A DNA stretch of 7,965 nt, taken from NCBI GenBank assembly GCA_945946745.1, contig CAMEWZ010000071.1:1-7965 (forward strand). The letters are read 5' to 3'. Within the stretch, counting starts at the first letter, position 1. Each line of letters begins with the position of its first letter. Positions 1 to 6,412 of the stretch are shown one piece after another. The notes under the pieces were generated by a model. That model had not been told where the DNA came from. It saw only the letters and a list, made by a program, of their open reading frames with translations, and ran no database searches. Source of the stretch: an uncultured Clostridia bacterium (lineage in GTDB: Bacteria; Bacillota; Clostridia; Oscillospirales; Oscillospiraceae). The translations under genes and the position numbers were made by a program.

Positions 1-1
1 G

Positions 2-685
2 GATGCCTGCCAGGATCTGCTGCTGTTCTACAGCCACAAGCAGGGCAAGCTGGTTACGCTGAAGGAATATGTGGAGGCCATGCCCGAGGGCCAGGAGAAG
101 ATTTATTTCGTGCCCGGCGAGAACAAGGATCGTCTGGCCAAGCTGCCCCAGGTGGAGACCTTGACCAAGAAGGGCTATGATGTGCTGCTGTTCACCGAGG
201 ATGTGGACGAGTTCATCCCCCAGACGCTGATGACCTATATGGAGAAGTCCTTCTGCAACGCGTCCTCCGAGGATTTGGGCTTGCAGACCGAGGAGGAGAA
301 GAAGGAGGCCGAGGAAAAGGCCGAGGAGCTGAAGGGCCTGCTGACCTTCGTGAAGGAGGCCTTGGGCGATAAGGTCAAGGAGGTTAAGCTTTCCGCCGAC
401 CTGGGCAGCCATCCCGCCTGCATGACCCCCGACGCCGGCATGAGCTTCGAGATGGAAAAATACATGAAGCGGGTGAATCCGGAATTTGCCTATCCCGTAG
501 GCCGGATTCTGGAGCTGAACCCCGACCACGAGGCTGTGCAGGCCATGCAGAAGGCCATGACCGAGGATCCGGTGAAGGCCAAGGACTATGCCGAGCTTCT
601 GATGTACCAGGCCCAGCTCATGGCGGAGCTGCCTCTGGAGGATCCGTTTGCTTACACCGAACTGGTGTGCAAGCTGATGCGCTGA
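2..685 (+). CDS. htpG: Molecular chaperone HtpG (Hsp90 family), C-terminal part
   Basis: This is the 3' portion of an Hsp90-family chaperone gene. The open frame enters from the left edge at base 2 and stops with TGA at 683-685, giving 227 residues of a protein that is normally about 620-640 residues. An internal GTG at 71 is not the true start, because the frame is open upstream and the upstream peptide (DLLLFYSHKQGKLVTLKEY) already matches the middle domain. Family-typical stretches are KIYFVPGENK, the segment LTKKGYDVLLFTEDVDEF ending the middle domain, an acidic/lysine-rich linker (EEEKKEAEEKAEE), and the dimerisation domain with SADLGSHPACM and MEKYMKRVNPEF. The end ELVCKLMR lacks the eukaryotic MEEVD tail, as expected for bacteria. 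The protein is a cytosolic ATP-dependent chaperone dimer; the ATPase domain lies outside the window. Identification is firm from family resemblance. Confidence 0.95.
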   Translation, partial: DACQDLLLFYSHKQGKLVTLKEYVEAMPEGQEKIYFVPGENKDRLAKLPQVETLTKKGYDVLLFTEDVDEFIPQTLMTYMEKSFCNASSEDLGLQTEEEKKEAEEKAEELKGLLTFVKEALGDKVKEVKLSADLGSHPACMTPDAGMSFEMEKYMKRVNPEFAYPVGRILELNPDHEAVQAMQKAMTEDPVKAKDYAELLMYQAQLMAELPLEDPFAYTELVCKLMR

Positions 686-695
686 TAGCCAACAC

Positions 696-730
696 CGCCG
701 GAGGGGCATTCGCCCCTCCGGCGTTATCTT
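696..730 (+). terminator. Rho-independent terminator of htpG
   Basis: A perfect 12-bp GC-rich stem (696-707 pairing with 712-723, CGCCGGAGGGGC on the left) with an ATTC tetraloop begins 10 bases after the htpG stop and is followed by TTATCTT. The T-tract is short, but the stem is very stable. Confidence 0.85.
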
Positions 731-738
731 GGAAAGGG

Positions 739-754
739 GATTGCTTTTGCAATC
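739..754. promoter_or_regulatory. Inverted repeat overlapping the promoter of the membrane protein gene
   Basis: GATTGC (739-744) and GCAATC (749-754) form a perfect 6-bp inverted repeat around TTTT. It overlaps the -35 hexamer of the promoter at 741-769, so it could be an operator. It could also be chance; no regulator is identified. Confidence 0.3.
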
Positions 755-769
755 GCTGTGTGGTAAACT
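741..769 (+). promoter_or_regulatory. Sigma-A-type promoter for the 829-1494 gene
   Basis: TTGCTT (741-746), a 17-base spacer and TAAACT (764-769) form a good vegetative promoter with a TGG extended -10 just upstream of the -10 hexamer. Transcription would start near 776 and give a 5' leader of about 50 bases. It lies after the htpG terminator, so the downstream gene has its own transcription unit. Confidence 0.6.
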
Positions 770-828
770 GGGTAAAAAGAATGTCTGGCATTCGGTCGGC
801 ATAGAATAGATATAAGGAGGATTATGGA

Positions 829-1494
829 ATGATGTATTCAAATGAACTGGCCATGGGGATTGTGTCCGGCCTGCTGGCCGGTATTCCGTCCTTGCTCTTT
901 GGCGTAGCGGTGTATGTACTCACCGCCCTGTCCCTGTATACCATCGCCCAGCGGCGGGGATTGAATCGGCCCTGGCTGGCGTGGATCCCGGTGGTGAACA
1001 GCTGGATCCTGGGTTCTCTGTCTGACCAGTATCGGTACGTGGTAAAGGGCGAAAACCGCTCCAAGCGGAAGCTTTTGCTGGTGATGAGCATTTTGTCCGC
1101 AATCTTAAGCACCGTTTTGTGCGTGATGTGTGTGGCCGTGGCGGTGCAGGCCGTTTTCGGTGTCCTGCAAGGGTTCCAGGCGAACTACCTGGTGCGGACG
1201 GTTATGGACTATGTGATCAGCCTGCTGGGACTTTTGCTGGTGCAGCTGGGGGTTATGATCGCCTACGCTGTCATCCGTTTTATGGCCCTGTATGACGTGT
1301 ATAAGTCTCTGGATCCGGCCAACAGCGTGCTGTATCTGGTGCTGAGCATTTTGGTCAGCCCCACGGAGCCTTTCTTCCTGTTCTTTAACCGGAACAAGGA
1401 CACCGGAATGCCGCCCCGCCGTCCGGCCCCCGAAGCCACCCCCCAGCAGCCCCGGCAGGAGCCTTGGGAGACCGACAATAAAGATTACCTGTAA
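829..1494 (+). CDS. Multi-pass membrane protein of unknown function
   Basis: This is a 221-residue protein. I do not recognise a named family, although the stretch RGLNRPWLAWIPVVNSW followed by GSLSDQYRYVVKGENRSKRK is of a kind common in hypothetical membrane proteins of clostridia. Hydrophobic segments lie at about residues 8-39, 82-110, 125-154 and 164-187, with a shorter amphipathic or re-entrant piece around 48-63. A basic loop (NRSKRK) precedes the second long segment. The last 35 residues are Pro/Gln-rich and hydrophilic (PPRRPAPEATPQQPRQEP), probably a disordered tail. The ribosome site AAGGAGG (814-820) lies 8 bases before ATG 829; a second ATG follows directly at 832 and either may be used. 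The gene is monocistronic, between the htpG terminator and a convergent terminator. Nothing visible suggests a catalytic site; a membrane stress or scaffold role would be a guess. Confidence 0.85.
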   Translation: MMYSNELAMGIVSGLLAGIPSLLFGVAVYVLTALSLYTIAQRRGLNRPWLAWIPVVNSWILGSLSDQYRYVVKGENRSKRKLLLVMSILSAILSTVLCVMCVAVAVQAVFGVLQGFQANYLVRTVMDYVISLLGLLLVQLGVMIAYAVIRFMALYDVYKSLDPANSVLYLVLSILVSPTEPFFLFFNRNKDTGMPPRRPAPEATPQQPRQEPWETDNKDYL

Positions 1495-1497
1495 AAA

Positions 1498-1532
1498 GCA
1501 CCCCGCAATCCAGATGGATTGCGGGGCGTTTC
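1498..1532. terminator. Bidirectional terminator between convergent genes
   Basis: A perfect 11-bp stem (CCCCGCAATCC at 1501-1511 with 1516-1526) and an AGAT loop sit 6 bases after the plus-strand stop. On the plus strand it is followed by CGTTTCT; on the minus strand by TGCTTTTTAC. It can therefore end both the membrane-protein mRNA and the minus-strand ATP-grasp operon, whose last stop is at 1546. Confidence 0.85.
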
Positions 1533-1545
1533 TATAGCTGTGTGA

Positions 1546-2742
1546 TTATTCCTCGTAGGTGGCGGCCAGATCGGCGTAGTAGGCCATCATCTCTTCCTCG
1601 GTGTCGAAGTTGGCCACATACATCTGGTTGGCCATGGCGCCGGAGAGGGCTTCGGGGATGCGGCCCCACATGACCATCTTGGGGCCGTACTTCATCATGA
1701 CCTCGTAGTCGTCCAGCTTATAGCGCCGTCCATCCCGGCGGCCGTAGAAGGCGCAGAAGTGGTGGTTGCCGGTGCCCTTGGTGTCCTTGTCAAAGGCCAC
1801 CATATCCGCCCAGATCTTGTATACATCGGTCTCCTGGGAATAGTTGTACATTTCGGGGGTGTAGCCGCCGGCGGGGCGCATGTTGACCTCCAGGCCCAGA
1901 ATGTCGCCCTTCTTGCCCAGGCCCTCTTGATCCTCGTTCAGCACGAAGAATTCCAGATGGATGAACCGGGACTTGACGCCGAAAGCCTTGACCGTGGCAA
2001 GACCCGCCTGGCGGATCTTCTCCGGCAGCTCCTTGACCAGATAGTACACGGAATCGCCGGCGTTGTTGACGATGTCCATCAGGGACAGGGGGGTGATGTT
2101 GCCGGACTCAAAGAGCATGTTGCCCTGGGAATCCACAATGCCGTCATAGGTCTGGACATAGCCGTTGACGAATTCCTCCATGATGTACACATTGTCGTCC
2201 TTGGTGTCGATGAACCACTGCACATCTTCATCGGATTGCAGCTTATAGGTGTTGTTGGCGCCCACGCCGTTGTCGGGCTTGACCACCACGGGATAGCCCA
2301 CCATGTGGGCAAATTCCAGGGCGTCCTCCAGACCCTCCACCAGATGATACCGGGCGGTGGGGATGCCGGCCTTGGCGTAGTAGGCCTTCATGGCGGACTT
2401 GTACTTGATCTTGTCCATTTCGTCCAGCTTGGGGCCGGTGGTGATGTTGAACTCGGTGCGCAGCCAGGCGTCCCGCATGAGCCAGTACTCGTTGTTGCTC
2501 TCCAGCCAGTCGATCTTGCCGTACTTGAAGGTGAAGAAGGCCACAGCCTTGAATACCTCGTCGTTGTTTTCCAGGGAGCTGACCTTGTAGTATTCGTGGA
2601 GGGAATCCCGCAGCTCCTGGAGCAGCTCATTGTAGGGACAGTCACCGATACCCAGAACCCGCATGCCGTTGTTTTTCAGTTCCCGGCAGAATTTCCAGTA
2701 GGTCATGGGGAAGTTGGGGGAAATAAAAATAAAGTTTTTCAT
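1546..2742 (-). CDS. ATP-grasp domain ligase (carboxylate-amine ligase type)
   Basis: This 398-residue protein has the layout of an ATP-grasp enzyme, which activates a carboxylate as an acyl-phosphate and joins it to an amine or other nucleophile. Residues 1-100 form the N-terminal pre-grasp part (FIFISPNFPMTYWKFCREL). The central lid contains the nucleotide-binding lysine in PVVVKPDNGVGANNT (151-165, Lys155) and MEEFVNGYVQ (188-197). The metal-binding core shows HLEFFV (Glu264) and LEVNMRPAGG (284-293, Glu285, Asn287, Arg289), the usual E-x-N-x-R pattern. The C-terminal third (about 320-398) is family-specific. The ribosome site AAGGAG lies about 11 bases before ATG 2742. It is the last gene of a minus-strand operon with two esterases; the gap to the upstream esterase is 61 bases. 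No peptide synthetase, amino-acid transporter or purine gene is nearby, so the substrate is unknown. The fold is firm; the reaction is inferred from the superfamily. Confidence 0.9.
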   Translation of the reverse strand: MKNFIFISPNFPMTYWKFCRELKNNGMRVLGIGDCPYNELLQELRDSLHEYYKVSSLENNDEVFKAVAFFTFKYGKIDWLESNNEYWLMRDAWLRTEFNITTGPKLDEMDKIKYKSAMKAYYAKAGIPTARYHLVEGLEDALEFAHMVGYPVVVKPDNGVGANNTYKLQSDEDVQWFIDTKDDNVYIMEEFVNGYVQTYDGIVDSQGNMLFESGNITPLSLMDIVNNAGDSVYYLVKELPEKIRQAGLATVKAFGVKSRFIHLEFFVLNEDQEGLGKKGDILGLEVNMRPAGGYTPEMYNYSQETDVYKIWADMVAFDKDTKGTGNHHFCAFYGRRDGRRYKLDDYEVMMKYGPKMVMWGRIPEALSGAMANQMYVANFDTEEEMMAYYADLAATYEE

Positions 2743-2763
2743 CTGTTTACACTCCTTCTATGT

Positions 2764-2788
2764 AGATACAAGACAGAACCTTGTATCT
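2764..2788 (-). other. Intercistronic stem-loop between esterase and ATP-grasp genes
   Basis: AGATACAAG (2764-2772) pairs perfectly with CTTGTATCT (2780-2788) around a 7-base loop. On the minus strand no T-tract follows, so it is not a normal terminator. It lies between the stop of the second esterase (2804) and the ribosome site of the ATP-grasp gene, where it could stabilise mRNA or set relative expression. Confidence 0.5.
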
Positions 2789-2803
2789 TATCTTCCGTAT
2801 CGG

Positions 2804-3556
2804 TTAACCGAGGAACCAGGGCAGATAGGTTTGCACCATCTTGTACCACCAGGGCCAGTCGTGGTTCACATCCAGGCCCCAGTATTCAAACCGGGTGTGG
2901 ATGCCCTTGAGGCAGCATACCTCGTCCAGCCAGCGGGTGGAGGCCAGCAGCGGCTCCTCCCAGGCGCCTTGACCGCAGACGATCAAGCTCTTCTGGCTGT
3001 TATAAATACCCTTGTAGAAGTGGTCATCGGGCATGTTCTCCAGATACAGGCAGGGGCAGTTGGCGTAGACCAGCTCGTCGCAGTAGTCGCCGAAGAACTC
3101 CCGGTTGTCATACAGGCCGGAGATGGCGAAGCAGCTGTCGAACAGGTCGGGGCGGCGGTAGTACAGGTTCGCCGCGTGCATGGCGCCCATGGAAGCGCCG
3201 AAGGTCAGGATGCCCTGGTCATAGCCGTTGGCCAGGCCCGCCAGGTGCTTGATGGTGGGTACCATTTCGTTGACTACGTAGTTATACCACTTTTCGTGAT
3301 TTTCGATGCGCCAGCGGTTGTCCGCGCCGATGGCGGCCCAGGCCTCGTTGTCGATGGTGTCGATGGCGAAGACCATGCACTTGCCGGACTCGATCCAGGG
3401 AGCCCAGTAGTCCACCATGTGGAAGGACTCAAAATCCCAGAACCGGCCCGCCTGGCAGGGGATGAACATGACGGGCTTGCCGCAGCTGCCGTAGATTTTG
3501 AACTCCATCTCCCGGTTTAAATAGCCGCTCCAATGTTTTTCGTAGCGAATTTCCAT
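2804..3556 (-). CDS. Alpha/beta-hydrolase esterase (putative esterase family), second gene of operon
   Basis: This 250-residue protein has the features of the esterase D / enterochelin-esterase-like branch of alpha/beta hydrolases. The nucleophile elbow is GASMGA (120-125, Ser122) after the strand GILTF. The likely catalytic histidine is His232 in DVNHDWPWW near the C-terminus. The N-terminal part (KPVMFIPCQAGRFWDFESF) fits the first strands and oxyanion region. The acid residue is not clear. There is no signal peptide or membrane segment, so it is probably cytosolic. It is unusually rich in Trp, Tyr and Cys (for instance DEVCCLKG). The ribosome site AGGAGAG is followed by ATG at 3556. It lies 52 bases downstream of the other esterase and 61 bases upstream of the ATP-grasp gene. 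The two esterases are only distantly alike, so this is not a recent duplication. The substrate is unknown. Confidence 0.88.
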   Translation of the reverse strand: MEIRYEKHWSGYLNREMEFKIYGSCGKPVMFIPCQAGRFWDFESFHMVDYWAPWIESGKCMVFAIDTIDNEAWAAIGADNRWRIENHEKWYNYVVNEMVPTIKHLAGLANGYDQGILTFGASMGAMHAANLYYRRPDLFDSCFAISGLYDNREFFGDYCDELVYANCPCLYLENMPDDHFYKGIYNSQKSLIVCGQGAWEEPLLASTRWLDEVCCLKGIHTRFEYWGLDVNHDWPWWYKMVQTYLPWFLG

Positions 3557-3608
3557 TCTATCTCTCTCCTAAAAAGTATTGACGAATTGATCTGCGCGGA
3601 TCGCACCC

Positions 3609-4364
3609 TTAAAGCCCCAGACAGTCCATAAAAATGGGGATCTGCTTTTCCCAGCTGGCTTCCGAGTGGTTGCCGTCGGGGACGATGCGGAAGGCCAGAT
3701 TCACCCGCTTGGTCAGCAGCAGGTGGGCTGTGGAGATCATGGACTCCTGGGTGGCGGCATGGTTGAACATTTCCAGCTCGCCATAGTCCATATAAATGGT
3801 GGTGTCCCGGCGGATATGGGCCCGCGCCACCATTTCCAGCACCTTGCCGGGAGCCACCCACAGGCTGGGGGACAGGCAAGCGCCCCGCTGGAAGATATGG
3901 TTATACACGCACACACCGTACAGAGCGATCAAGCCGCCCATGGAGGAGCCGGCCAGAATGGTGTTTTTCCGGTCGGGCAGAGTGCGGTAGTTTTCGTCGA
4001 TATAGGGCTTGAGCGTATTGACCATCCAGTTCATCATGACGCTGCCCTTGCCCTTGATATGGCCGTGTTCGGAATTGGTGTAGGTCATGGGGGCGTATTC
4101 CACCAGACGGCGGTTGCCCTCGTGGTTGCATTCCACAGCTACCACGATCAGCTGCTTGCCGGTTTCCTGGAGGTATTTGTTCATGCCCCAGGATTTGCCA
4201 AAGGTGGCGTCCTCGTCAAAGAAAACATTGTGCCCGTCAAACATATACATGACAGGATAGCGCTTGTCCGGTTCCTGCTCATAGGAGTCGGGAAGATAGA
4301 TGTAAGCCCGGCGGGTCTGATCGCCGGACAGCTTTGGAATGGTAACATCCCATTTGATAACCAT
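3609..4364 (-). CDS. Alpha/beta-hydrolase esterase (Fes/IroE-like fold), first gene of operon
   Basis: This 251-residue protein belongs to the putative-esterase group of alpha/beta hydrolases, as seen in enterochelin esterases and related acyl-hydrolases. The stretch RRAYIYLPDSYEQEPDKRYPVMYMFDGHN (residues about 18-46) is the classic opening in which the oxyanion region follows the first strands. The nucleophile elbow is GSSMGG (139-144, Ser141). YMDYGELE (191-198) resembles the family segment before the acid residue, and His233 in PDGNHSEASWEKQ is the likely catalytic histidine. No signal peptide is visible, so it is probably cytosolic. The ribosome site GGGAGG lies 11 bases before ATG 4364, about 34 bases from the predicted transcription start. 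As the promoter-proximal gene it leads the operon with a second esterase and an ATP-grasp ligase. Fold assignment is strong. There are no siderophore genes nearby, so an iron role is not supported. Confidence 0.9.
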   Translation of the reverse strand: MVIKWDVTIPKLSGDQTRRAYIYLPDSYEQEPDKRYPVMYMFDGHNVFFDEDATFGKSWGMNKYLQETGKQLIVVAVECNHEGNRRLVEYAPMTYTNSEHGHIKGKGSVMMNWMVNTLKPYIDENYRTLPDRKNTILAGSSMGGLIALYGVCVYNHIFQRGACLSPSLWVAPGKVLEMVARAHIRRDTTIYMDYGELEMFNHAATQESMISTAHLLLTKRVNLAFRIVPDGNHSEASWEKQIPIFMDCLGL

Positions 4365-4404
4365 TGTGTCGGTTGCCTCCCGTAAAAATATGAAGTTGTT
4401 CTAT

Positions 4405-4433
4405 AGTATAATTCCCGCAGGGGCAGTTGTCAA
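4405..4433 (-). promoter_or_regulatory. Near-consensus sigma-A promoter of the esterase/ATP-grasp operon
   Basis: Read on the minus strand, TTGACA (4433-4428), exactly 17 bases, then TATACT (4410-4405). This is almost the consensus vegetative promoter, so the operon is probably well expressed unless repressed. Transcription should begin near 4398. No clear operator overlaps it. Confidence 0.85.
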
Positions 4434-4462
4434 CACACGGAGGTAGAAAAAGTGCTTTTCTA

Positions 4463-4490
4463 TAAAAAACATCCGCCCATGCAGGGCGGA
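4463..4490 (-). terminator. Rho-independent terminator downstream of the sigma/anti-sigma operon
   Basis: On the minus strand TCCGCCC (4490-4484) pairs with GGGCGGA (4478-4472) around a 5-base loop, followed by TGTTTTTTATAG. It ends transcription arriving from the 4613-6111 operon before the esterase promoter. The flanking sequence CTATAAAAAAC recurs at 6413-6423. Confidence 0.8.
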
Positions 4491-4528
4491 CATTTGGCGT
4501 TTTGCCGGAGAGAAAGACCCTTGCTTCC

Positions 4529-4565
4529 GATAAAAACATTTCGTTTTCATCTCATTTCGCTGAGA
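4529..4565 (-). repeat. Two small adjacent hairpins of a recurring AAAAC/GTTTT type
   Basis: GAT-A-AAAAC (4529-4537) faces GTTTT-C-ATC (4543-4551) around ATTTC. On the minus-strand RNA the A/C position becomes a G-U pair, giving a continuous 9-bp stem. A 5-bp stem TCTCA/TGAGA (4550-4554 with 4561-4565) follows. A similar hairpin occurs at 6304-6335. Confidence 0.45.
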
Positions 4566-4570
4566 AGAAT

Positions 4571-4606
4571 CCACCGGGCAGCAGGTGAATCCCCGCTGCC
4601 CGGTGG
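4571..4606 (-). terminator. GC-rich hairpin directly after the anti-sigma stop; terminator-like
   Basis: CCACCGGGCAGC (4571-4582) and GCTGCCCGGTGG (4595-4606) form a perfect 12-bp stem around a 12-base loop, seven bases beyond the stop codon at 4613. On the minus strand it is followed by ATTCTTCTC, a poor T-tract, so it may act with the stronger hairpin at 4472-4490. The 14 bases ACCGGGCAGCAGGT are shared with the 109-bp repeat at 6189-6297. Confidence 0.6.
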
Positions 4607-4612
4607 AAGGAT

Positions 4613-5557
4613 TTAGTGATTGATGTTTTCCAGGGTGAAGCTTACAGGATAATCGACACGCTCACCATTCGCCCACTTGAGCACATCTCCCTCCAGCCAG
4701 TAGTGCGTCAAACAGCAACGCACTGTGAAGGTGACCTCCAGTTCTGGCAAGTTTTGACAGCTTTCCGGCAATTCAGAGCCAAAGACACTGGTATAGAATG
4801 GATCGACATAAAAAATGCCGTCATTGTCATTGGGATCTGTGTGGGAAAATCCCGGATCTTCCCCGTTCACAAGAACATGATCGGAAACGAAGAAATCATA
4901 GGTAGTAAATCCAACGCAGCCATCTTTTTCCAGCTTCTGCCGGATCAATTGCTGATCCTCTTCCCGAGATACATAGTTAGGCCAGTCTGCCGCTTGTGCC
5001 CAATACCCGTCTTGGAGTTCCTGGAGACCCGCAAACAGTGGATCGTCTTTATCCACATCCAATGTCACCGGCCGCAGGGGTTCGTCAAACTGACAAGCCA
5101 TGGAGAATTTTACACCGTCGTAGTAAGATTCCAGCAAGGTAATGCTGACATCATCCAGTCCCTCTGGCTTTTTCGTTTCATGAACCTGCTGGGCTTTCCC
5201 GGCAATTTCGTCCAGAGCAGTCCGGGTTTCCCACTGCTCGTCCAGCCATTGGGCATAGTCCGGGTCTGATTCACGCAGTTCGTCCGTCGGCGTTTCAAGA
5301 TAGAATCCGTGTGCAAATTTTGCAAGCAGCGACTGGATGACTCCAGTGGCATAGGCTGTAAGGCTGAGTCCCAAAACCAGACAAGCAGCCAGCACCAAAG
5401 CGATGATTTTCCGGCAGCTATGTTTTGCGGCTTGCTCAAATCGTCCTTTGGGATGCTCCTTGCCGGAAGCGGACTTTGCAATGTCGCTGTGTGCATCCAG
5501 AATATAAGCGTCTTGAATCTGCTCCATCGCTTCCAATAATTGCATTGCGTTATTCAT
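4613..5557 (-). CDS. Single-pass membrane protein, probable anti-sigma/sensor partner of the upstream sigma factor
   Basis: The 314-residue protein starts at ATG 5557, whose first A is the last base of the sigma-factor stop (TAATG). The two genes overlap by one base and are surely translationally coupled. A ribosome site GGGAGGG lies just upstream. The frame stays open back to 5689, but that extension runs antiparallel inside the sigma gene and is rejected. Residues 1-49 are cytoplasmic and begin with MNNAMQLLEAMEQIQDAYIL, an opening common in clostridial proteins encoded after ECF-like sigma genes. Residues 50-72 (IIALVLAACLVLGLSLTAYA) form the only membrane helix. About 240 residues lie outside the cell, acidic and rich in Asp, Tyr and Trp, with four Cys. 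I recognise no named domain in this outer part. The role as anti-sigma factor is inferred from the gene pair and topology; no zinc-binding HxxxCxxC motif is present. Confidence 0.85.
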   Translation of the reverse strand: MNNAMQLLEAMEQIQDAYILDAHSDIAKSASGKEHPKGRFEQAAKHSCRKIIALVLAACLVLGLSLTAYATGVIQSLLAKFAHGFYLETPTDELRESDPDYAQWLDEQWETRTALDEIAGKAQQVHETKKPEGLDDVSITLLESYYDGVKFSMACQFDEPLRPVTLDVDKDDPLFAGLQELQDGYWAQAADWPNYVSREEDQQLIRQKLEKDGCVGFTTYDFFVSDHVLVNGEDPGFSHTDPNDNDGIFYVDPFYTSVFGSELPESCQNLPELEVTFTVRCCLTHYWLEGDVLKWANGERVDYPVSFTLENINH

Positions 5558-6111
5558 TAGGTTCCCTCCCGCATCAAATGCTTTTCCAGCTTGCTTCGAA
5601 TCCTGTGCAGCATAGAGCTGACCTTGCTTTCCGAAAAACCAAATCGTTTTGCGATCTCCGCTGTGGAATCCAGATACCAATACCGGCACACAAATACCCT
5701 GCGTTCCGTATCTGATAAACTGGAAATAAAATTTCTCACCTGGCGGACAAGTTCTTTCTGCTCATACCGTTCTTCCAGATTCTCTCTGCTTGGCACACAT
5801 TCCTGGAGTTCTTCCAGAACCAGCGGCATCTCGCCGCCACCCCGCTTGAGCGCACCATTTTTTCGCCACATATCAATGGAAATGTGCCGGACGATCTTCC
5901 CAAGGAAGGGGGCAAGAGGATTGGGCTTTCGGGGTGGAATCGAATTCCAGGCGGAAAGGTATGTATCGTTGACACTTTCTTCAGAATCTTCCTGATTTGC
6001 CAAAATGTTATAGGCAATGCTGTAGCAGTAGCCGCCATATTTCGCATCCGTTTCTTGAATTGCCTGTTCAGACCGGGCAAAATACAGTGTAACAATGCTG
6101 CTGTCGTCCAT
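5557..6111 (-). CDS. RNA polymerase sigma factor, sigma-70 family, ECF-like
   Basis: The 184-residue protein directs RNA polymerase to a specific promoter set. Region 2 is visible in YCYSIAYNILANQEDSEES and VNDTYLSAWNSIPP (about residues 27-60), with HISIDMWRKNGALKRGGG as the 2.4-like end. Region 4 is LSDTERRVFVCRYWYLDSTA followed by EIAKRFGFSESKVSSMLHRI (about 134-173), a clear helix-turn-helix. The start is ATG 6111, supported by AAGGAGA 8-9 bases upstream and by where family homology begins (MDDSSIVTLYF). The frame is open to 6282, but that extension would translate the 109-bp repeat and is rejected. The gene is first in a two-gene operon with the coupled membrane protein. TATATA on the minus strand (6156-6151) could be a -10, but no convincing -35 or ECF-type GGAAC box was found. 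Confidence 0.92.
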   Translation of the reverse strand: MDDSSIVTLYFARSEQAIQETDAKYGGYCYSIAYNILANQEDSEESVNDTYLSAWNSIPPRKPNPLAPFLGKIVRHISIDMWRKNGALKRGGGEMPLVLEELQECVPSRENLEERYEQKELVRQVRNFISSLSDTERRVFVCRYWYLDSTAEIAKRFGFSESKVSSMLHRIRSKLEKHLMREGT

Positions 6112-6159
6112 ATCGATCTCTCCTTGTGCATTTATTTGAGGGCCTTCACTTATATAAAC

Positions 6160-6177
6160 GGAAACGAAATGGTTTTC
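6160..6177. repeat. Small hairpin upstream of the sigma gene
   Basis: GGAAAC (6160-6165) faces GTTTTC (6172-6177) around GAAATG. It is a weak 6-bp stem with one G-T pair, resembling the AAAAC/GTTTT hairpins at 4529 and 6304. It lies in the leader or promoter region of the sigma gene. Confidence 0.3.
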
Positions 6178-6188
6178 TTGCATTGGAT

Positions 6189-6297
6189 ACAAAAAATAAT
6201 AGCACATTCCCGGAATGGAAACAACCGGGCAGCAGGTTTTGCCTGCTGCCCGGTCTGCATAATGTGGATTCCATACTTGCACAATTCCAGCTTTTTA
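6189..6297. repeat. 109-bp repeat, copy 1, with central GC hairpin
   Basis: This segment aligns without gaps to 6546-6654 with about ten mismatches, counted by eye (roughly 91% identity). It opens with ACAAAAAATAATA, contains the palindrome CATTCCCGGAATG, then a perfect 12-bp stem (CCGGGCAGCAGG at 6225-6236 with 6242-6253) around TTTTG, and ends with TACTTGCACAATTCC. It has no coding sense and no transposase, so it resembles a small non-autonomous or regulatory repeat. Confidence 0.85.
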
Positions 6298-6303
6298 TAC
6301 TAT

Positions 6304-6335
6304 TATCTGAGAAAACCATTTGGTTTTATCAGATA
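6304..6335. repeat. Long hairpin of the AAAAC/GTTTT type
   Basis: TATCTGA (6304-6310) pairs with TCAGATA (6329-6335), and AAAACCA (6312-6318) with TGGTTTT (6321-6327), separated by a single mismatch and a 2-base turn. It resembles the smaller hairpin at 4529-4551. Confidence 0.7.
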
Positions 6336-6357
6336 GACACCGCCTAACGACGTTGTC

Positions 6358-6393
6358 GTTTCCATGATTTTCGAAATAGAAAATCATGGAAAC
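6358..6393. repeat. Perfect 15-bp stem-loop
   Basis: GTTTCCATGATTTTC (6358-6372) is exactly complementary to 6379-6393 around GAAATA. No T-tract follows on either strand, so it is not an ordinary terminator. Confidence 0.75.
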
Positions 6394-6412
6394 TCGTTGC
6401 ATTACGATCTTC

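Noticed and set aside
1759..2910. Long plus-strand open frame of 383 codons
   Set aside because: It is antisense to the ATP-grasp gene, rich in Val/Gly/His/Leu as expected from reading GC-biased codons backwards, and has no ribosome site or family resemblance.
2705..3520. Plus-strand open frame of 271 codons, and the similar one at 3666-4385
   Set aside because: Both are antisense shadows of the two esterase genes, with the same biased composition and no recognisable domain.
3609..4364. Role as a siderophore (enterochelin) esterase
   Set aside because: The fold resembles that group, but no siderophore synthesis, uptake or Fur-box-like sequence is visible nearby.
5558..5689. 44-codon N-terminal extension of the anti-sigma-like protein
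   Set aside because: It lies wholly within the sigma gene in another frame. The TAATG junction at 5557 with GGGAGGG upstream is the natural start.
6112..6282. 57-codon N-terminal extension of the sigma factor
   Set aside because: It would translate the 109-bp repeat hairpin. The ATG at 6111 has a good ribosome site and matches the start of family homology.
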